From NCBI GenBank assembly GCA_031362985.1, contig JANLTO010000129.1, positions 25,112 through 89,111 on the forward strand: a stretch of 64,000 nt of DNA, given 5' to 3'. The notes below the pieces were generated by a model. It was not told where the DNA came from. It saw only the letters and a program-made list of their open reading frames with translations, and made no database searches. Origin of the DNA: SHZL01 sp031362985 (GTDB taxonomy: Bacteria; Pseudomonadota; Gammaproteobacteria; Xanthomonadales; SZUA-36). Below are positions 44,433 to 53,033 of the stretch, one piece after another. The translations under genes and the position numbers were made by a program. The first letter of the stretch is position 1; each line of letters starts with the position of its first letter.

Positions 44433-45260
44433 TCAACCATATCGTCCGGTAATGTAGTCCTCGGTTCTCTTTTTACCGGGGTTGGTAAATACCTGGTCAG
44501 TATCGCCATATTCAATCATCTCACCCAGGTACATAAACGCGGTGCGATCTGATACACGCGCCGCCTGTTGCATATTATGGGTAACAATCACAATGCTGTA
44601 GCGCTCTTTCAGGTCATTGATCAATTCTTCCACCTTCAGCGTGGATATGGGATCCAGTGAGGAACACGGCTCATCAAGCAAGATGATTTCCGGTTGCACC
44701 GCAATGGCGCGCGCGATTACCAGGCGTTGTTGCTGACCTCCTGACAAGCCCAGAGCCGACTCAGTGAGGCGGTCCTTCACCTCATCCCAAAGGGCCGCGC
44801 CGCGCAGGGCCCATTCCACGGATTCATCCAGCTGGCGGCGACGCTTAATGCCCTGGATGCGTAAGCCATACGCAACGTTCTCATAAATCGTTTTCGGGAA
44901 CGGATTGGGCTTCTGAAATACCATGCCCACCTGCCGCCGCAGTTCCGCAACGTTGATGGTTTTTTTCTGGATGTCACGTTCCCCGAGAATGATGCTGCCT
45001 TCGGTGCGGCAACTCGGGATCAGGTCGTTCATGCGATTGAAGCAGCGCAGCAAGGTCGACTTGCCGCAGCCGCTGGGACCGATAAATGCCGTCACTTGCT
45101 TTGCAGCGATATCGATGCAGATATCCTTCAGGGCCTGCACCTCTCCGTAGTACAGGTTCAGGTCCCGCACACTGACCGCCACGGGCGTGCCTTCCGGCAG
45201 TCCCAAATGCAAAGGCACCTTGACCGGGACCGAGAGAACCAGTTGTTCCTGTGCTGTCAC
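44433..45260 (-). CDS. pstB: Phosphate ABC transporter ATPase PstB
   Basis: 275-residue nucleotide-binding subunit of PstSCAB. Walker A GPSGCGKST is at 61-69, the signature LSGGQQQRL and Walker B IILLDEPCSSLDP are present, and NRMNDLIP and VFQKPNPFP are PstB-specific. The first 25 residues are a variable extension. Its start overlaps the pstA stop as ATGA. Cytoplasmic face of the inner membrane. Confidence 0.97.
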   Translation of the reverse strand: MTAQEQLVLSVPVKVPLHLGLPEGTPVAVSVRDLNLYYGEVQALKDICIDIAAKQVTAFIGPSGCGKSTLLRCFNRMNDLIPSCRTEGSIILGERDIQKKTINVAELRRQVGMVFQKPNPFPKTIYENVAYGLRIQGIKRRRQLDESVEWALRGAALWDEVKDRLTESALGLSGGQQQRLVIARAIAVQPEIILLDEPCSSLDPISTLKVEELINDLKERYSIVIVTHNMQQAARVSDRTAFMYLGEMIEYGDTDQVFTNPGKKRTEDYITGRYG

Positions 45261-46939
45261 GTTTCCAATCCTCTGTATTTTTCCCGCAGGCGGTTGCGCA
45301 CACCAATGGCACTAATGTTCAGCAATAGTATGACCGACACCAGTAGCAGGGCCGTGGCATAAACCAACGGCCTTGCGGCTTCAACATTTGGGCTTTGAAA
45401 ACCAACATCGTAGATATGGAAGCCCAGGTGCATGAATTTCCGGTCGAGATGAATGAAGGGGTAGTCCCCATCCAGCGGTAGCGCCGGTGCCAGCTTGACC
45501 ACACCTACCAGCATCAGTGGCGCCACTTCTCCTGCAGCACGCGCAACCGCGAGGATCACACCCGTCATTATGCCGGGACTGGCCATTGGCAGGATTGTGC
45601 GCCACAGGGTTTCCCATTGGGTTGCACCCAGGGCCAGGCTGCCTTCGCGAATAGTCCGGGGAATTCTTGACAGGCCTTCCTCGGTCGCAACGATCACGGT
45701 CGGCAGTGTGAGTAATGCCAGGGTCAGCGAGGCCCAGAATAGCCCGCCAGTACCAAAGGTAGGAGATGGCAGGGCTGCACTGAAAAACAGCCGGTCAATG
45801 CTGCCCCCAAGCGTGTATACAAAAAAGCCCAGCCCGAATACGCCGTACACGATCGATGGCACCCCGGCGAGGTTATTGACGGCAATCCGGATGATTCTCG
45901 TCAAAAAGCCTTGGCGCGCATATTCCTTCAAGTACACTCCTGCAACCACGCCCAACGGGGTCACAAACACAGTCATCAATAGCACCATGAGCATGGTACC
46001 GACGATAGCAGGGAAAATTCCTCCCTCCGTGTTGGCCTCTCTCGGGTCCCCCGAGACAAACAGCCATAGCTGGCGGAAAAAATGCTGCAATTGGGCCGTC
46101 ACGCTCATGGCATTCGGTTGCCAGGCCGCAATGATCCCCGCTAAAGGCAAATCTATGTCAGATTCCTCACCCGTGCCAATCCGCATGATTACGGAATTTT
46201 GCCGCGCAGACTCATTCAACGCATCCAGGCGGGTCTCGAGCTGCTGGTAACTGGATTGTAATTGCTGTCGTTCCTGCGCTATAGCCACCAGGATTTGAGG
46301 GGATGCTTCTCCCTTGAGTTGCACACCCCGCTCCTTCAAGCGCAGTCGCTCCATTTGGTAATTAATGCTGCCAATCTCGTCTTTTTGTAAATGGTCGATC
46401 TCATTGCGTAGCTGCCGGGCCTGATTCAGCAAGAGTTGGAAATCGCCCCAAACATCGCGGCTCCTGAGCAATACGCCATTGCTCTTGAGACCCACCACGA
46501 ATCCGAAAAACGCACCCCACTCTTCGCGTTCCAATACCGCCATGCTTGAAGGTGACCTCTGCCGCAGGATGTGCTCCTGAAAAATCCAGTGAAAGTCCTG
46601 CCCGGTCACATCACGATTGCCCGATTTGACGAGCACGCGCGTAACGAAACCATTTTCGCCGTCCAGCGTTTCTGCCTGCTCCCCAAGGCGTTCCGCAGAT
46701 ACTTTTTCATGTTCACCAATCTGCCCGACCAGCCGGCTTTGATTGCCCTGTTCATCCTGCACTATGAATTCGTGAACCCTGGTGGGCCAGAAATGCCCCA
46801 ACCCGCGCACCGTGATCAACAGGAGCAGTCCGAGCACGAGCAGAATACAGGCGCTGACGGCAGCTGCATTGAGCCAGACCCATTGTGTGTCGCCGCTTGT
46901 CCTGGCAGGAGCCTTTTTTCTTCGTTGCATGGGATTCAC
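45257..46939 (-). CDS. pstA: Phosphate ABC transporter permease PstA with enlarged periplasmic region
   Basis: 560 residues, nearly twice E. coli PstA (296). A membrane helix at about 24-45 is followed by a long periplasmic insertion (about 50-300) containing a predicted coiled coil (RQLRNEIDHLQKDEIGSINYQMERLR). The permease core then starts near GIFPAIVGTMLMVLL; the EAA-type cytoplasmic loop REGSLALGATQWETLWR and the C-terminal RNRLREKYRG are typical. Long PstA forms are known in pseudomonads and relatives; the purpose of the insertion is not established. It overlaps pstB and is 2 bp from pstC. Confidence 0.93.
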   Translation of the reverse strand: MNPMQRRKKAPARTSGDTQWVWLNAAAVSACILLVLGLLLLITVRGLGHFWPTRVHEFIVQDEQGNQSRLVGQIGEHEKVSAERLGEQAETLDGENGFVTRVLVKSGNRDVTGQDFHWIFQEHILRQRSPSSMAVLEREEWGAFFGFVVGLKSNGVLLRSRDVWGDFQLLLNQARQLRNEIDHLQKDEIGSINYQMERLRLKERGVQLKGEASPQILVAIAQERQQLQSSYQQLETRLDALNESARQNSVIMRIGTGEESDIDLPLAGIIAAWQPNAMSVTAQLQHFFRQLWLFVSGDPREANTEGGIFPAIVGTMLMVLLMTVFVTPLGVVAGVYLKEYARQGFLTRIIRIAVNNLAGVPSIVYGVFGLGFFVYTLGGSIDRLFFSAALPSPTFGTGGLFWASLTLALLTLPTVIVATEEGLSRIPRTIREGSLALGATQWETLWRTILPMASPGIMTGVILAVARAAGEVAPLMLVGVVKLAPALPLDGDYPFIHLDRKFMHLGFHIYDVGFQSPNVEAARPLVYATALLLVSVILLLNISAIGVRNRLREKYRGLET

Positions 46940-46941
46940 GC

Positions 46942-49197
46942 TTACAGTGAACTGTAACGATCGCGCAGGCGTTGCCGTACGATTTCGGCACCGGTATTGG
47001 CCACGAAGGTGAACAGGAACAGTACCAGGGCAGCGAGAAACAGCACCCGGTAGTGTGTACTGCCTACTGCAGACTCCGGCATTTCCACCGCGATGTTGGC
47101 GGCCAGCGTGCGCATGCCTTCAAACAGGTTCCAGTCCATGATCGGCGTGTTGCCGGTGGCCATCAACACAATCATGGTTTCACCCACCGCGCGCCCCAGG
47201 CCGATCATCAGGGCAGAGAAAATACCGGGGCTTGCAGTTGGGATTACCACCCGGACCAGGGATTGCCATGGGGTTGCGCCCAGGGCCAGGGAACCGTTCG
47301 ACATGGACCTTGGAACACCAAAAATCGCATCCTCGGCTATGGAAAATATGGTCGGGATGACCGCGAACCCCATGGCAAAACCCACTACCAGGGCATTCCT
47401 CTGGTCAAACCCGGCGCCGGTTTCACGACCCAGCCAGGAACGAAAATCCGTACCGAGCACGCTGTACTGCAGTGGCTCTGCCAACCACAAGGCAAACCAG
47501 CCTAATGCAATCAGGATGGGAATCTGCAGCAAGGGTTCGTAGCCTGCGGGAACCAGGGTCTTGATGGGGCTGTCAAGGCGCTGCCACCACCAGGCGAACA
47601 GCATGATGCCCGGAGGAATTGCGATGAACAGGGCAAGTATGCCTGCCAGGTTTTCTTCGACCAGTGGCGCAAGCCATAGACCGGCGAGGAAACCGAGGAT
47701 AACAGTGGGCAACGCTGCCATGAGCTCAATTCCGGGCTTAACCCATTGGCGCAGTTTCGGGGCCATGAAATACGCGGTGTAGGCAGCTGCCATCAGGGCT
47801 AATGGAACGGCGAACAACATGGCATACAACGCCGCCTTCAGAGTTCCGAAAACCAGGGGTGTTAAGCTGAACTTGGGTTCAAAATCGTTGCCCGTTGCCG
47901 AGGACTGCCAGACATATTGCGGTTCACTGTAATTTTCGTACCAGACTTTCTTCCACAGGGAGGAAACAGATACTTCGGGGTGTTCATTGTCGATAGCGAG
48001 CAAGGACAACCCGCCATCTTTGCTTTCGATGAGCAAACCATCGGCGCGGGGCGCCAGGGCCACTATCCGGGGCTGCACCTTTGCCAGGGACTCTGCGTGT
48101 ACCAGTCTACCCGAGGTGCTGTGATAGATCGCCAGTTCGTCTTGCTGATCAATGGCCAGAAAGCCTTTGCGACGTTGTTCATTGACGATATCCCTGATCG
48201 GGGCGGACCCCTGGTGGAACTGTCGTACCACTTCAAGTGAATGGTGGTTTTCCTTGTCACGAATCGGAAACAATTGGGAAATCGTCCCGTCCTCACTGCC
48301 TGCTAACACGGAAATTCCGCCGAGCAACATAGCCATCGCGGATATCGGCCCGCCCTTGAGTTCAACTGACTCCACCAGTTCCAGGCCTGGTAATGCCCAT
48401 TGCTGAACCTGGCCGCTGGCGTTACCTACATACAGCCAGTCGCCGTTTGAGCTGAGCGCTATGGAAAGTGCCGGGACATCCAACTGCAGCTCGGTGACGG
48501 TGGAGTCGAGCGCCACCTCGCCGGTCATCAGGTTTTGCTGGCGGGTACCTGTCAGCAGCTTAACGCGCCCGGTTGCATCCAATGCGGCAAGCAACAGCCC
48601 GTTTTCTGAATCCGCTAGAGCCAGCGACCGGATCTCTCCATGTTCGAGCATCAGTTGCGGGTCCTGGCCATATGGATAGGTGACGCCGGGTACTATTTGC
48701 CGATTCTCTACACCTCCGTCGAAACGTGTCTCGTACGAATGCTGCAGCAGGAAAACCCGCCCGTCAGCGGTCGCGGCCGCCAGTAAACCGCTATGCTCTG
48801 TTGCTTCTGCAACACGCACAAAGCGCGTCTCCGTGCCAGGCAGGATGGGCGTGGTGCTAATGCTTTGGGCACCACGTACGCGGAAAAACTCGATATCACC
48901 TTCTGCTGTAACGCGAATGCCAATTTCTTTCTGCTCTTCCACGGCAAGGTAAAGCGGGCTGGAACGGGCCCAGTCCGGCCTTGAACCAAGCTGCTCCAGC
49001 GAGGTGGAAGCGGGGGTGAACAGGGGGGCAACTATTTTAAGCAGGTAGAAAAAAATAAGGACAATTGCAAGGATAACTGTTGCGCCACCTATGCCAATCA
49101 GCCACCTCGCTATGTGATCCTTGCGACCACGCCAGCGATGAAAACGGGCAGAGCGTTCCTGTCCCGGAGCGGCGCTGTCAGGAGTCGCAACGTTCAT
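46942..49197 (-). CDS. pstC: Phosphate ABC transporter permease PstC with a WD40-like periplasmic domain
   Basis: 751 residues versus 319 in E. coli. A membrane helix (about 32-56) precedes a 370-residue periplasmic region with repeated beta segments of WD40/propeller character (GLLAAATADGRVFLL, SIALSSNGDWLYVGNASG, GGISVLAGSEDGTISQL). The permease core follows (TPLVFGTLKAALYAM...), with EAA loop NGSLALGATPWQSLVR. ATG 49197 is chosen because the Pho promoter's -10 (49209-49204) lies only six bases before it; an in-frame ATG at 49218 lies upstream of that -10 and could not be on the transcript. First gene of the pstCAB-phoU operon. Confidence 0.92.
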   Translation of the reverse strand: MNVATPDSAAPGQERSARFHRWRGRKDHIARWLIGIGGATVILAIVLIFFYLLKIVAPLFTPASTSLEQLGSRPDWARSSPLYLAVEEQKEIGIRVTAEGDIEFFRVRGAQSISTTPILPGTETRFVRVAEATEHSGLLAAATADGRVFLLQHSYETRFDGGVENRQIVPGVTYPYGQDPQLMLEHGEIRSLALADSENGLLLAALDATGRVKLLTGTRQQNLMTGEVALDSTVTELQLDVPALSIALSSNGDWLYVGNASGQVQQWALPGLELVESVELKGGPISAMAMLLGGISVLAGSEDGTISQLFPIRDKENHHSLEVVRQFHQGSAPIRDIVNEQRRKGFLAIDQQDELAIYHSTSGRLVHAESLAKVQPRIVALAPRADGLLIESKDGGLSLLAIDNEHPEVSVSSLWKKVWYENYSEPQYVWQSSATGNDFEPKFSLTPLVFGTLKAALYAMLFAVPLALMAAAYTAYFMAPKLRQWVKPGIELMAALPTVILGFLAGLWLAPLVEENLAGILALFIAIPPGIMLFAWWWQRLDSPIKTLVPAGYEPLLQIPILIALGWFALWLAEPLQYSVLGTDFRSWLGRETGAGFDQRNALVVGFAMGFAVIPTIFSIAEDAIFGVPRSMSNGSLALGATPWQSLVRVVIPTASPGIFSALMIGLGRAVGETMIVLMATGNTPIMDWNLFEGMRTLAANIAVEMPESAVGSTHYRVLFLAALVLFLFTFVANTGAEIVRQRLRDRYSSL

Positions 49198-49203
49198 CCC
49201 AGC

Positions 49204-49237
49204 ATGGTATGGGGCCATTGTGACAGTAATGTTACAG
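49204..49237 (-). promoter_or_regulatory. Pho box and promoter of pstCAB-phoU
   Basis: On the minus strand CTGTAAC (49237-49231), ATTA, CTGTCAC (49226-49220), ten bases, and -10 TACCAT (49209-49204), identical to the pstS -10. The predicted start of transcription coincides with the A of the pstC ATG at 49197, so the message should be leaderless or nearly so. Confidence 0.9.
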
Positions 49238-49331
49238 TCACAAAGTGTCGGCAGATACCATGAATTTTGCCTGGCATTGCGTGTACCATTTCAGTTCTCC
49301 ATCGCACAGCAACAGGCCACAGATTCATCAG

Positions 49332-50339
49332 ATGTCACCACGCGATCCAAAGATAATTACCGTACGATCCGCTACAACCGCAGATACTGCCGGCATTCTG
49401 CAGTGGTTCGACCGGTCCGGGCGCAGGAGCAGAGGCGAGGTCGTGGTGCTGCACCACCCGAAACCCCTTACAGTAAGGGCAGTGCGTGCAAAAACCCTGG
49501 ATGGTTGCCTGCTCTTGGCAGAAATTCAAGGAAAACTGGTCGGCGTGGCTGGTATAGATCTTGACCGGCGCACACTCAGTGAACTGGTGTTACACAATGC
49601 TCCCCGGCCAGCAGGCCTGGCTGATGCTTTGCTGGGACGTGCTGAAGACTTGGCCCTGGCATTCGGTTTACTCGACCTTGGCGTTGCAGTTACAACAGGC
49701 AATGCCTCCTGGTTTATGTCCAGGGCCTACCGCCCCACCGATGAACCAACAAGAACCGCAGCTTCGCGCAATGGCAAATTGCTGCAGGTGCTAGTCCGTT
49801 CCTTGCGCCGTCGCCAAACCATTTACACCCGCCAGTTGAGAAAAATCGGCGAAGAATTGGGCATACCCGGAAACTACGGCCAGTTTCACCGTTTACAGAT
49901 CCAGCAAGTAGCCAGCACGCTGCGCAGCATCGGGTTGGATGTGTTCGGACGGGAACAGTGGATGAGCCCTCGCGCCGCAGCGGCCTGGCAGCGCATGTGC
50001 CTGCTCGCGTCTGCCAGCAGTATCGAACTTCAAGCTGTGTCGGCGTGGCGATCCGTGAGCTACCAGCAAGGGTTGGTGCAGCGCAAACTGGAAAAAGGCC
50101 TGGCCATCGATGCTGTACTGCGAGTGTCAGCGGCCCCGGGCTACAGCGAGCACCACACCGGCCGGGCGATTGATATCACCTCGCCCGGTTGTGATGCTTT
50201 GTCAGAAGATTTTGCCCAAAGCCCTGCTTTCAAGTGGTTAAAGCGGCATGCACCCGGGTTTGGTTTCCAGCTTTCTTTTCCGCTTGGAAACCGGCACCAG
50301 CTGGCCTATGAACCCTGGCACTGGTGCTTCCACAACTAA
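49332..50339 (+). CDS. GNAT-like domain fused to a VanY-like D-Ala-D-Ala carboxypeptidase domain
   Basis: 335 residues. The N-terminal half (about 1-135) resembles a GNAT acetyltransferase (ITVRSATTADTAGILQWFD at the start; LLLAEIQGKLVGVAGID). The C-terminal 110 residues form an M15B peptidase domain with zinc ligands in SEHHTGRAID (His275, Asp281) and YEPWHW (His330). No signal peptide is visible, so a cytoplasmic location is implied, which is odd for a peptidoglycan peptidase. The start is unsure: ATG 49332 best fits the GNAT start, but ATG 49260 and GTG 49245 are open. It is divergent from pstC. Confidence 0.78.
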   Translation: MSPRDPKIITVRSATTADTAGILQWFDRSGRRSRGEVVVLHHPKPLTVRAVRAKTLDGCLLLAEIQGKLVGVAGIDLDRRTLSELVLHNAPRPAGLADALLGRAEDLALAFGLLDLGVAVTTGNASWFMSRAYRPTDEPTRTAASRNGKLLQVLVRSLRRRQTIYTRQLRKIGEELGIPGNYGQFHRLQIQQVASTLRSIGLDVFGREQWMSPRAAAAWQRMCLLASASSIELQAVSAWRSVSYQQGLVQRKLEKGLAIDAVLRVSAAPGYSEHHTGRAIDITSPGCDALSEDFAQSPAFKWLKRHAPGFGFQLSFPLGNRHQLAYEPWHWCFHN

Positions 50340-50374
50340 GCCGCCCTGTTGCTGAACAAGCAGCTTAGCCGTTA

Positions 50375-50839
50375 TCAATGCAAAGCGCCGGAAACCCGCA
50401 CGGTCTGCCCGGCGGTTGCCTGCAGCCGCGCAGCGATATCGTAGGGCAAGTGAATCTGCTCGAGACCAAGGCGATTTAACAGGCCACGCAGCTCGTATTG
50501 CAACAGCGGGTAAAGTTGCCGCGTCAGGCTGGAGTGATTGGTAGTGAACTGCGCAATGTCCATGGGCTCTCCGCTGGTTTGCTGGTACAGAGCTTCGAAG
50601 CCAACCTGTGCGGCGAAGATCGGGCCGGGCTGGATTTCTGAGCCGCCGCGGCAGGATAGACGGGCACTCACCTGGTAGGCTGGCAGAGTTCCGCCAGCGT
50701 CTGTTTTCAACAGGCGTGGGGTGAGATTCAACTCCACTTTGGCATCCTGTGTGCCGCCTTCCTTGGAGGCGCGGATCAACTCAGCATGCAGTTCACTTAC
50801 TTGTATGTGGTGCAGCACGAAATAGTCGAGTAAGTTCAT
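50375..50839 (-). CDS. Small protein with possible SecB-like fold
   Basis: 154 residues, not firmly recognised. The pattern (HHIQVSELHAELI, then beta segments VELNLTPRLL and YQVSARLSCRGG, then AAQVGFEALYQQ and a helical QLYPLLQYELRGLLNRLGLEQIHLPYDIA) resembles the SecB chaperone layout, including a conserved YP before the long helix. True SecB differs in sequence at several positions, so this is a low-confidence fold suggestion. It stands alone between the GNAT/VanY gene and the glycosylase gene. Confidence 0.55.
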   Translation of the reverse strand: MNLLDYFVLHHIQVSELHAELIRASKEGGTQDAKVELNLTPRLLKTDAGGTLPAYQVSARLSCRGGSEIQPGPIFAAQVGFEALYQQTSGEPMDIAQFTTNHSSLTRQLYPLLQYELRGLLNRLGLEQIHLPYDIAARLQATAGQTVRVSGALH

Positions 50840-50905
50840 ATGGGCTGGAGCTCCAGTAGCACAACTCTTAACATGCGCCCGGGTTCAGACGCTTTCAAGG
50901 AAAGC

Positions 50906-51541
50906 TCAGCTCATCAACTTCGTGTCGGCTGCTCGCCAGAAGTACCAGCTGGCGGCGGAACGAAACGGCGCCAGGTGCCGGGTCCGACGCAAGACCTCGT
51001 CGGGGCCAGGCAGTTTTCTCATGCGGTAAACTGCCTGTATGCCTTTCTGCACGCCCAGGTCAGCAACCGGCATAACGTCAGGCCTGCCAAGGGTGAAAAT
51101 GAGCAGCATCTGTGCCGTCCAGGGGCCGATTCCACGCACTTGTACCAGGTTTTCGATGACCGCCTGATCATCCATGCGATTGATTTTGAGCAATGGCCAC
51201 AAAGTGCCATCCATTGCTTTCGTGGCCAGGTCCTGGATCGCCAGGGCCTTGTTCTGCGACAAGCCTACTGACCGGAGCTGGGAAATGGCAAGGGTTTTCG
51301 CCACCCCGGCGTCCGGCAACGCATGAGGGAAAAGACCCGCGAATCTGCTGTAAATGGTCGCCGCCGCCTTACCGGAAAGCTGCTGATAAACAATTGCTTC
51401 TGTCAGCGCCGTAAACAAATCGGGGGCCTTCGTGACCTGAAGCTTGAGCGGACCTTGCTGCTCAATAAATTTCGCCAGCGGTGCACACTGACTGCGCAAA
51501 TGCTCCACAGCGTCTAGCCGACTATAGCGCAGACGACTCAA
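50906..51541 (-). CDS. DNA-3-methyladenine glycosylase II (AlkA/Mag1-like)
   Basis: 211-residue base-excision repair glycosylase of the HhH-GPD superfamily. Helix-hairpin-helix LVQVRGIGPWTAQMLLIFTLGRPDVMPVADLGVQ contains the catalytic Asp (in PVADLG); EAIVYQQLSGKAAATI is a conserved N-terminal helix. It lacks the N-terminal AlkA beta domain, so it resembles the compact Mag1/AfAlkA form. No iron-sulfur cysteines are present, which argues against EndoIII/MutY. Single gene. Confidence 0.88.
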   Translation of the reverse strand: MSRLRYSRLDAVEHLRSQCAPLAKFIEQQGPLKLQVTKAPDLFTALTEAIVYQQLSGKAAATIYSRFAGLFPHALPDAGVAKTLAISQLRSVGLSQNKALAIQDLATKAMDGTLWPLLKINRMDDQAVIENLVQVRGIGPWTAQMLLIFTLGRPDVMPVADLGVQKGIQAVYRMRKLPGPDEVLRRTRHLAPFRSAASWYFWRAADTKLMS

Positions 51542-51577
51542 AATGGCCTGCCCCCGTCTGTTGCACGTTTCGTGACA

Positions 51578-51964
51578 TCACTTTTGGTCCTTCCCCAACA
51601 AGGCAACGCCTATCCACAACCAGGCCACAATTAGTAGAAACCCACCGACTGGCGGCAAGGCATTGGGGAGCATGGTACTACCGGTTGCACGGAAGTATAA
51701 ACTACCGCTGAACACCATCGTGCCGAGTGCCATGAGCATCCAGCCAGAAATAATACCCCTGGTTCGCGTAACCGAGGCAAGCGCAGCGATGGCCAGCATG
51801 GTCGCCGCATGAAACATGTGGATTTGCAGCGCCGTGCTCCATAATCGCTCTGCAGCCGGTGAATCCATTGCTATGGCATGCGCACCGAGTGCAGCGAGAA
51901 TAACTGCAGTCACCCCGTATACAGTGGCGCCGCACGCCAGCCAGCGCCACGGCTGTGCCATCAT
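51578..51964 (-). CDS. DUF423 inner-membrane protein (YgdD family)
   Basis: 128-residue protein with four hydrophobic segments and family motifs ALGAHAI near residue 26, IHMFHAATMLAIA, FSGSLYFRATGS and PVGGFLLIVAWL. Function unknown across the family. Its ATG overlaps the stop of the upstream DUF4340 gene as ATGA, so it ends the Gld-like ABC operon. Confidence 0.88.
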   Translation of the reverse strand: MMAQPWRWLACGATVYGVTAVILAALGAHAIAMDSPAAERLWSTALQIHMFHAATMLAIAALASVTRTRGIISGWMLMALGTMVFSGSLYFRATGSTMLPNALPPVGGFLLIVAWLWIGVALLGKDQK

Positions 51965-53019
51965 TTTTTGGCCGGCGGCTTGAGCAGGTCTTCCTTGCGC
52001 TTGCTTATTAAATCGGACTTTAACTGCGGAATTGAATAAGCCCAGCCGCGCACACGACTGTTAATGTCCTCAATTCGTTTGCGCCGATCAGCCAGCGCAC
52101 TATCTCTGGTTTCGTGGCTTTCCGCGGGTTCAGTCGCCTGCGCCGGGTAGGGAAAGGCCTCAAGTTTCAGCCAGCTTTTGCCATCGACCGTGAGCATCCC
52201 GGCCCTGACCTCCACTCCATCAGCGGTCAGTACCCGCAGTTGCGTGGCATTCGACCAATCCAACTCGTCGGCACGGATGACTTCTTCCAATTGCACAGCG
52301 GCGAGACTTCCACCCAGGGCATTCACAGCCCACGCGGATTCAGCTTCCCGGCCCTTGGGCAACTGGTCCAGGGTAAAGTCGGGCACGTCCGCCGAAACCC
52401 GGCTCACGTGGATGGTGTCTCCGTCCGGGTGGGTAATGTTAACGTCCACCACCTCCGCTTCGGCCAGGTCCACGACGTCACGTTGCACCCAATCCGCGGC
52501 CTGCACTGAAACCTCGAGCGGACGATCGATCAGCAAGGCTTGCTCCTGGTCGGGAAAGCGGACGTACTGCCCTGCCCGGCCCTGGGCTGTTGAACCCAGC
52601 AACAATCGGGTGGCCTGCTCACCTTCACCAATTTCAACCAGTACTGCCGTGCTGCCTGGGTCAGAAATGTCCTTCACGCCCAGCCGGTCGTAATAATCCG
52701 GGTTGGAGGTTTTGAGTTCGATGACTTTGGCTTGCGCAAGGGCGAAAAGCATTTTTTTCAGCCTCGCCCAGTCGGCAGGATAGGCCCCTGCATCCTCGAC
52801 GGTCCACGACTCCACCCCCCGAACCAGGGTTGCCACGGGAACGTTTCCGCCCTTGGTGATGCGCACCCGCGTTATGTCATTGACCCAGGTGTCCAGGCCC
52901 GGAACCAGGGGACGCACTTCAAACTCACTTTCCTTGCCCGTCTTGCCCGGTATCAGCAGGATGAGAATGGTCACCGCAAGCGTGCTGGCCAGCAGCCAGG
53001 AAAAATGTTTTTTGCTCAT
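51961..53019 (-). CDS. DUF4340 envelope protein of a Gld-like ABC system
   Basis: 352 residues. An N-terminal membrane anchor (about 7-24, WLLASTLAVTILILLIPG) is followed by repeated DUF4340 beta modules (SWTVEDAGAYPADWARLKKMLFALAQAKV; YVRFPDQEQALLIDR; WVQRDVVDLAEAEV). DUF4340 genes regularly follow GldG-type genes; the protein probably acts on the outer side of the inner membrane. The ribosome-binding site is weak. It lies 14 bp after the GldG-like gene. Confidence 0.85.
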   Translation of the reverse strand: MSKKHFSWLLASTLAVTILILLIPGKTGKESEFEVRPLVPGLDTWVNDITRVRITKGGNVPVATLVRGVESWTVEDAGAYPADWARLKKMLFALAQAKVIELKTSNPDYYDRLGVKDISDPGSTAVLVEIGEGEQATRLLLGSTAQGRAGQYVRFPDQEQALLIDRPLEVSVQAADWVQRDVVDLAEAEVVDVNITHPDGDTIHVSRVSADVPDFTLDQLPKGREAESAWAVNALGGSLAAVQLEEVIRADELDWSNATQLRVLTADGVEVRAGMLTVDGKSWLKLEAFPYPAQATEPAESHETRDSALADRRKRIEDINSRVRGWAYSIPQLKSDLISKRKEDLLKPPAKK

Positions 53020-53033
53020 GTGCTACAACTCAC

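Noticed and set aside
49220..49331. Pho box for the GNAT/VanY gene
   Set aside because: The repeats in this region are oriented toward pstC on the minus strand; read on the plus strand they do not match the heptamer orientation and no -10 follows.
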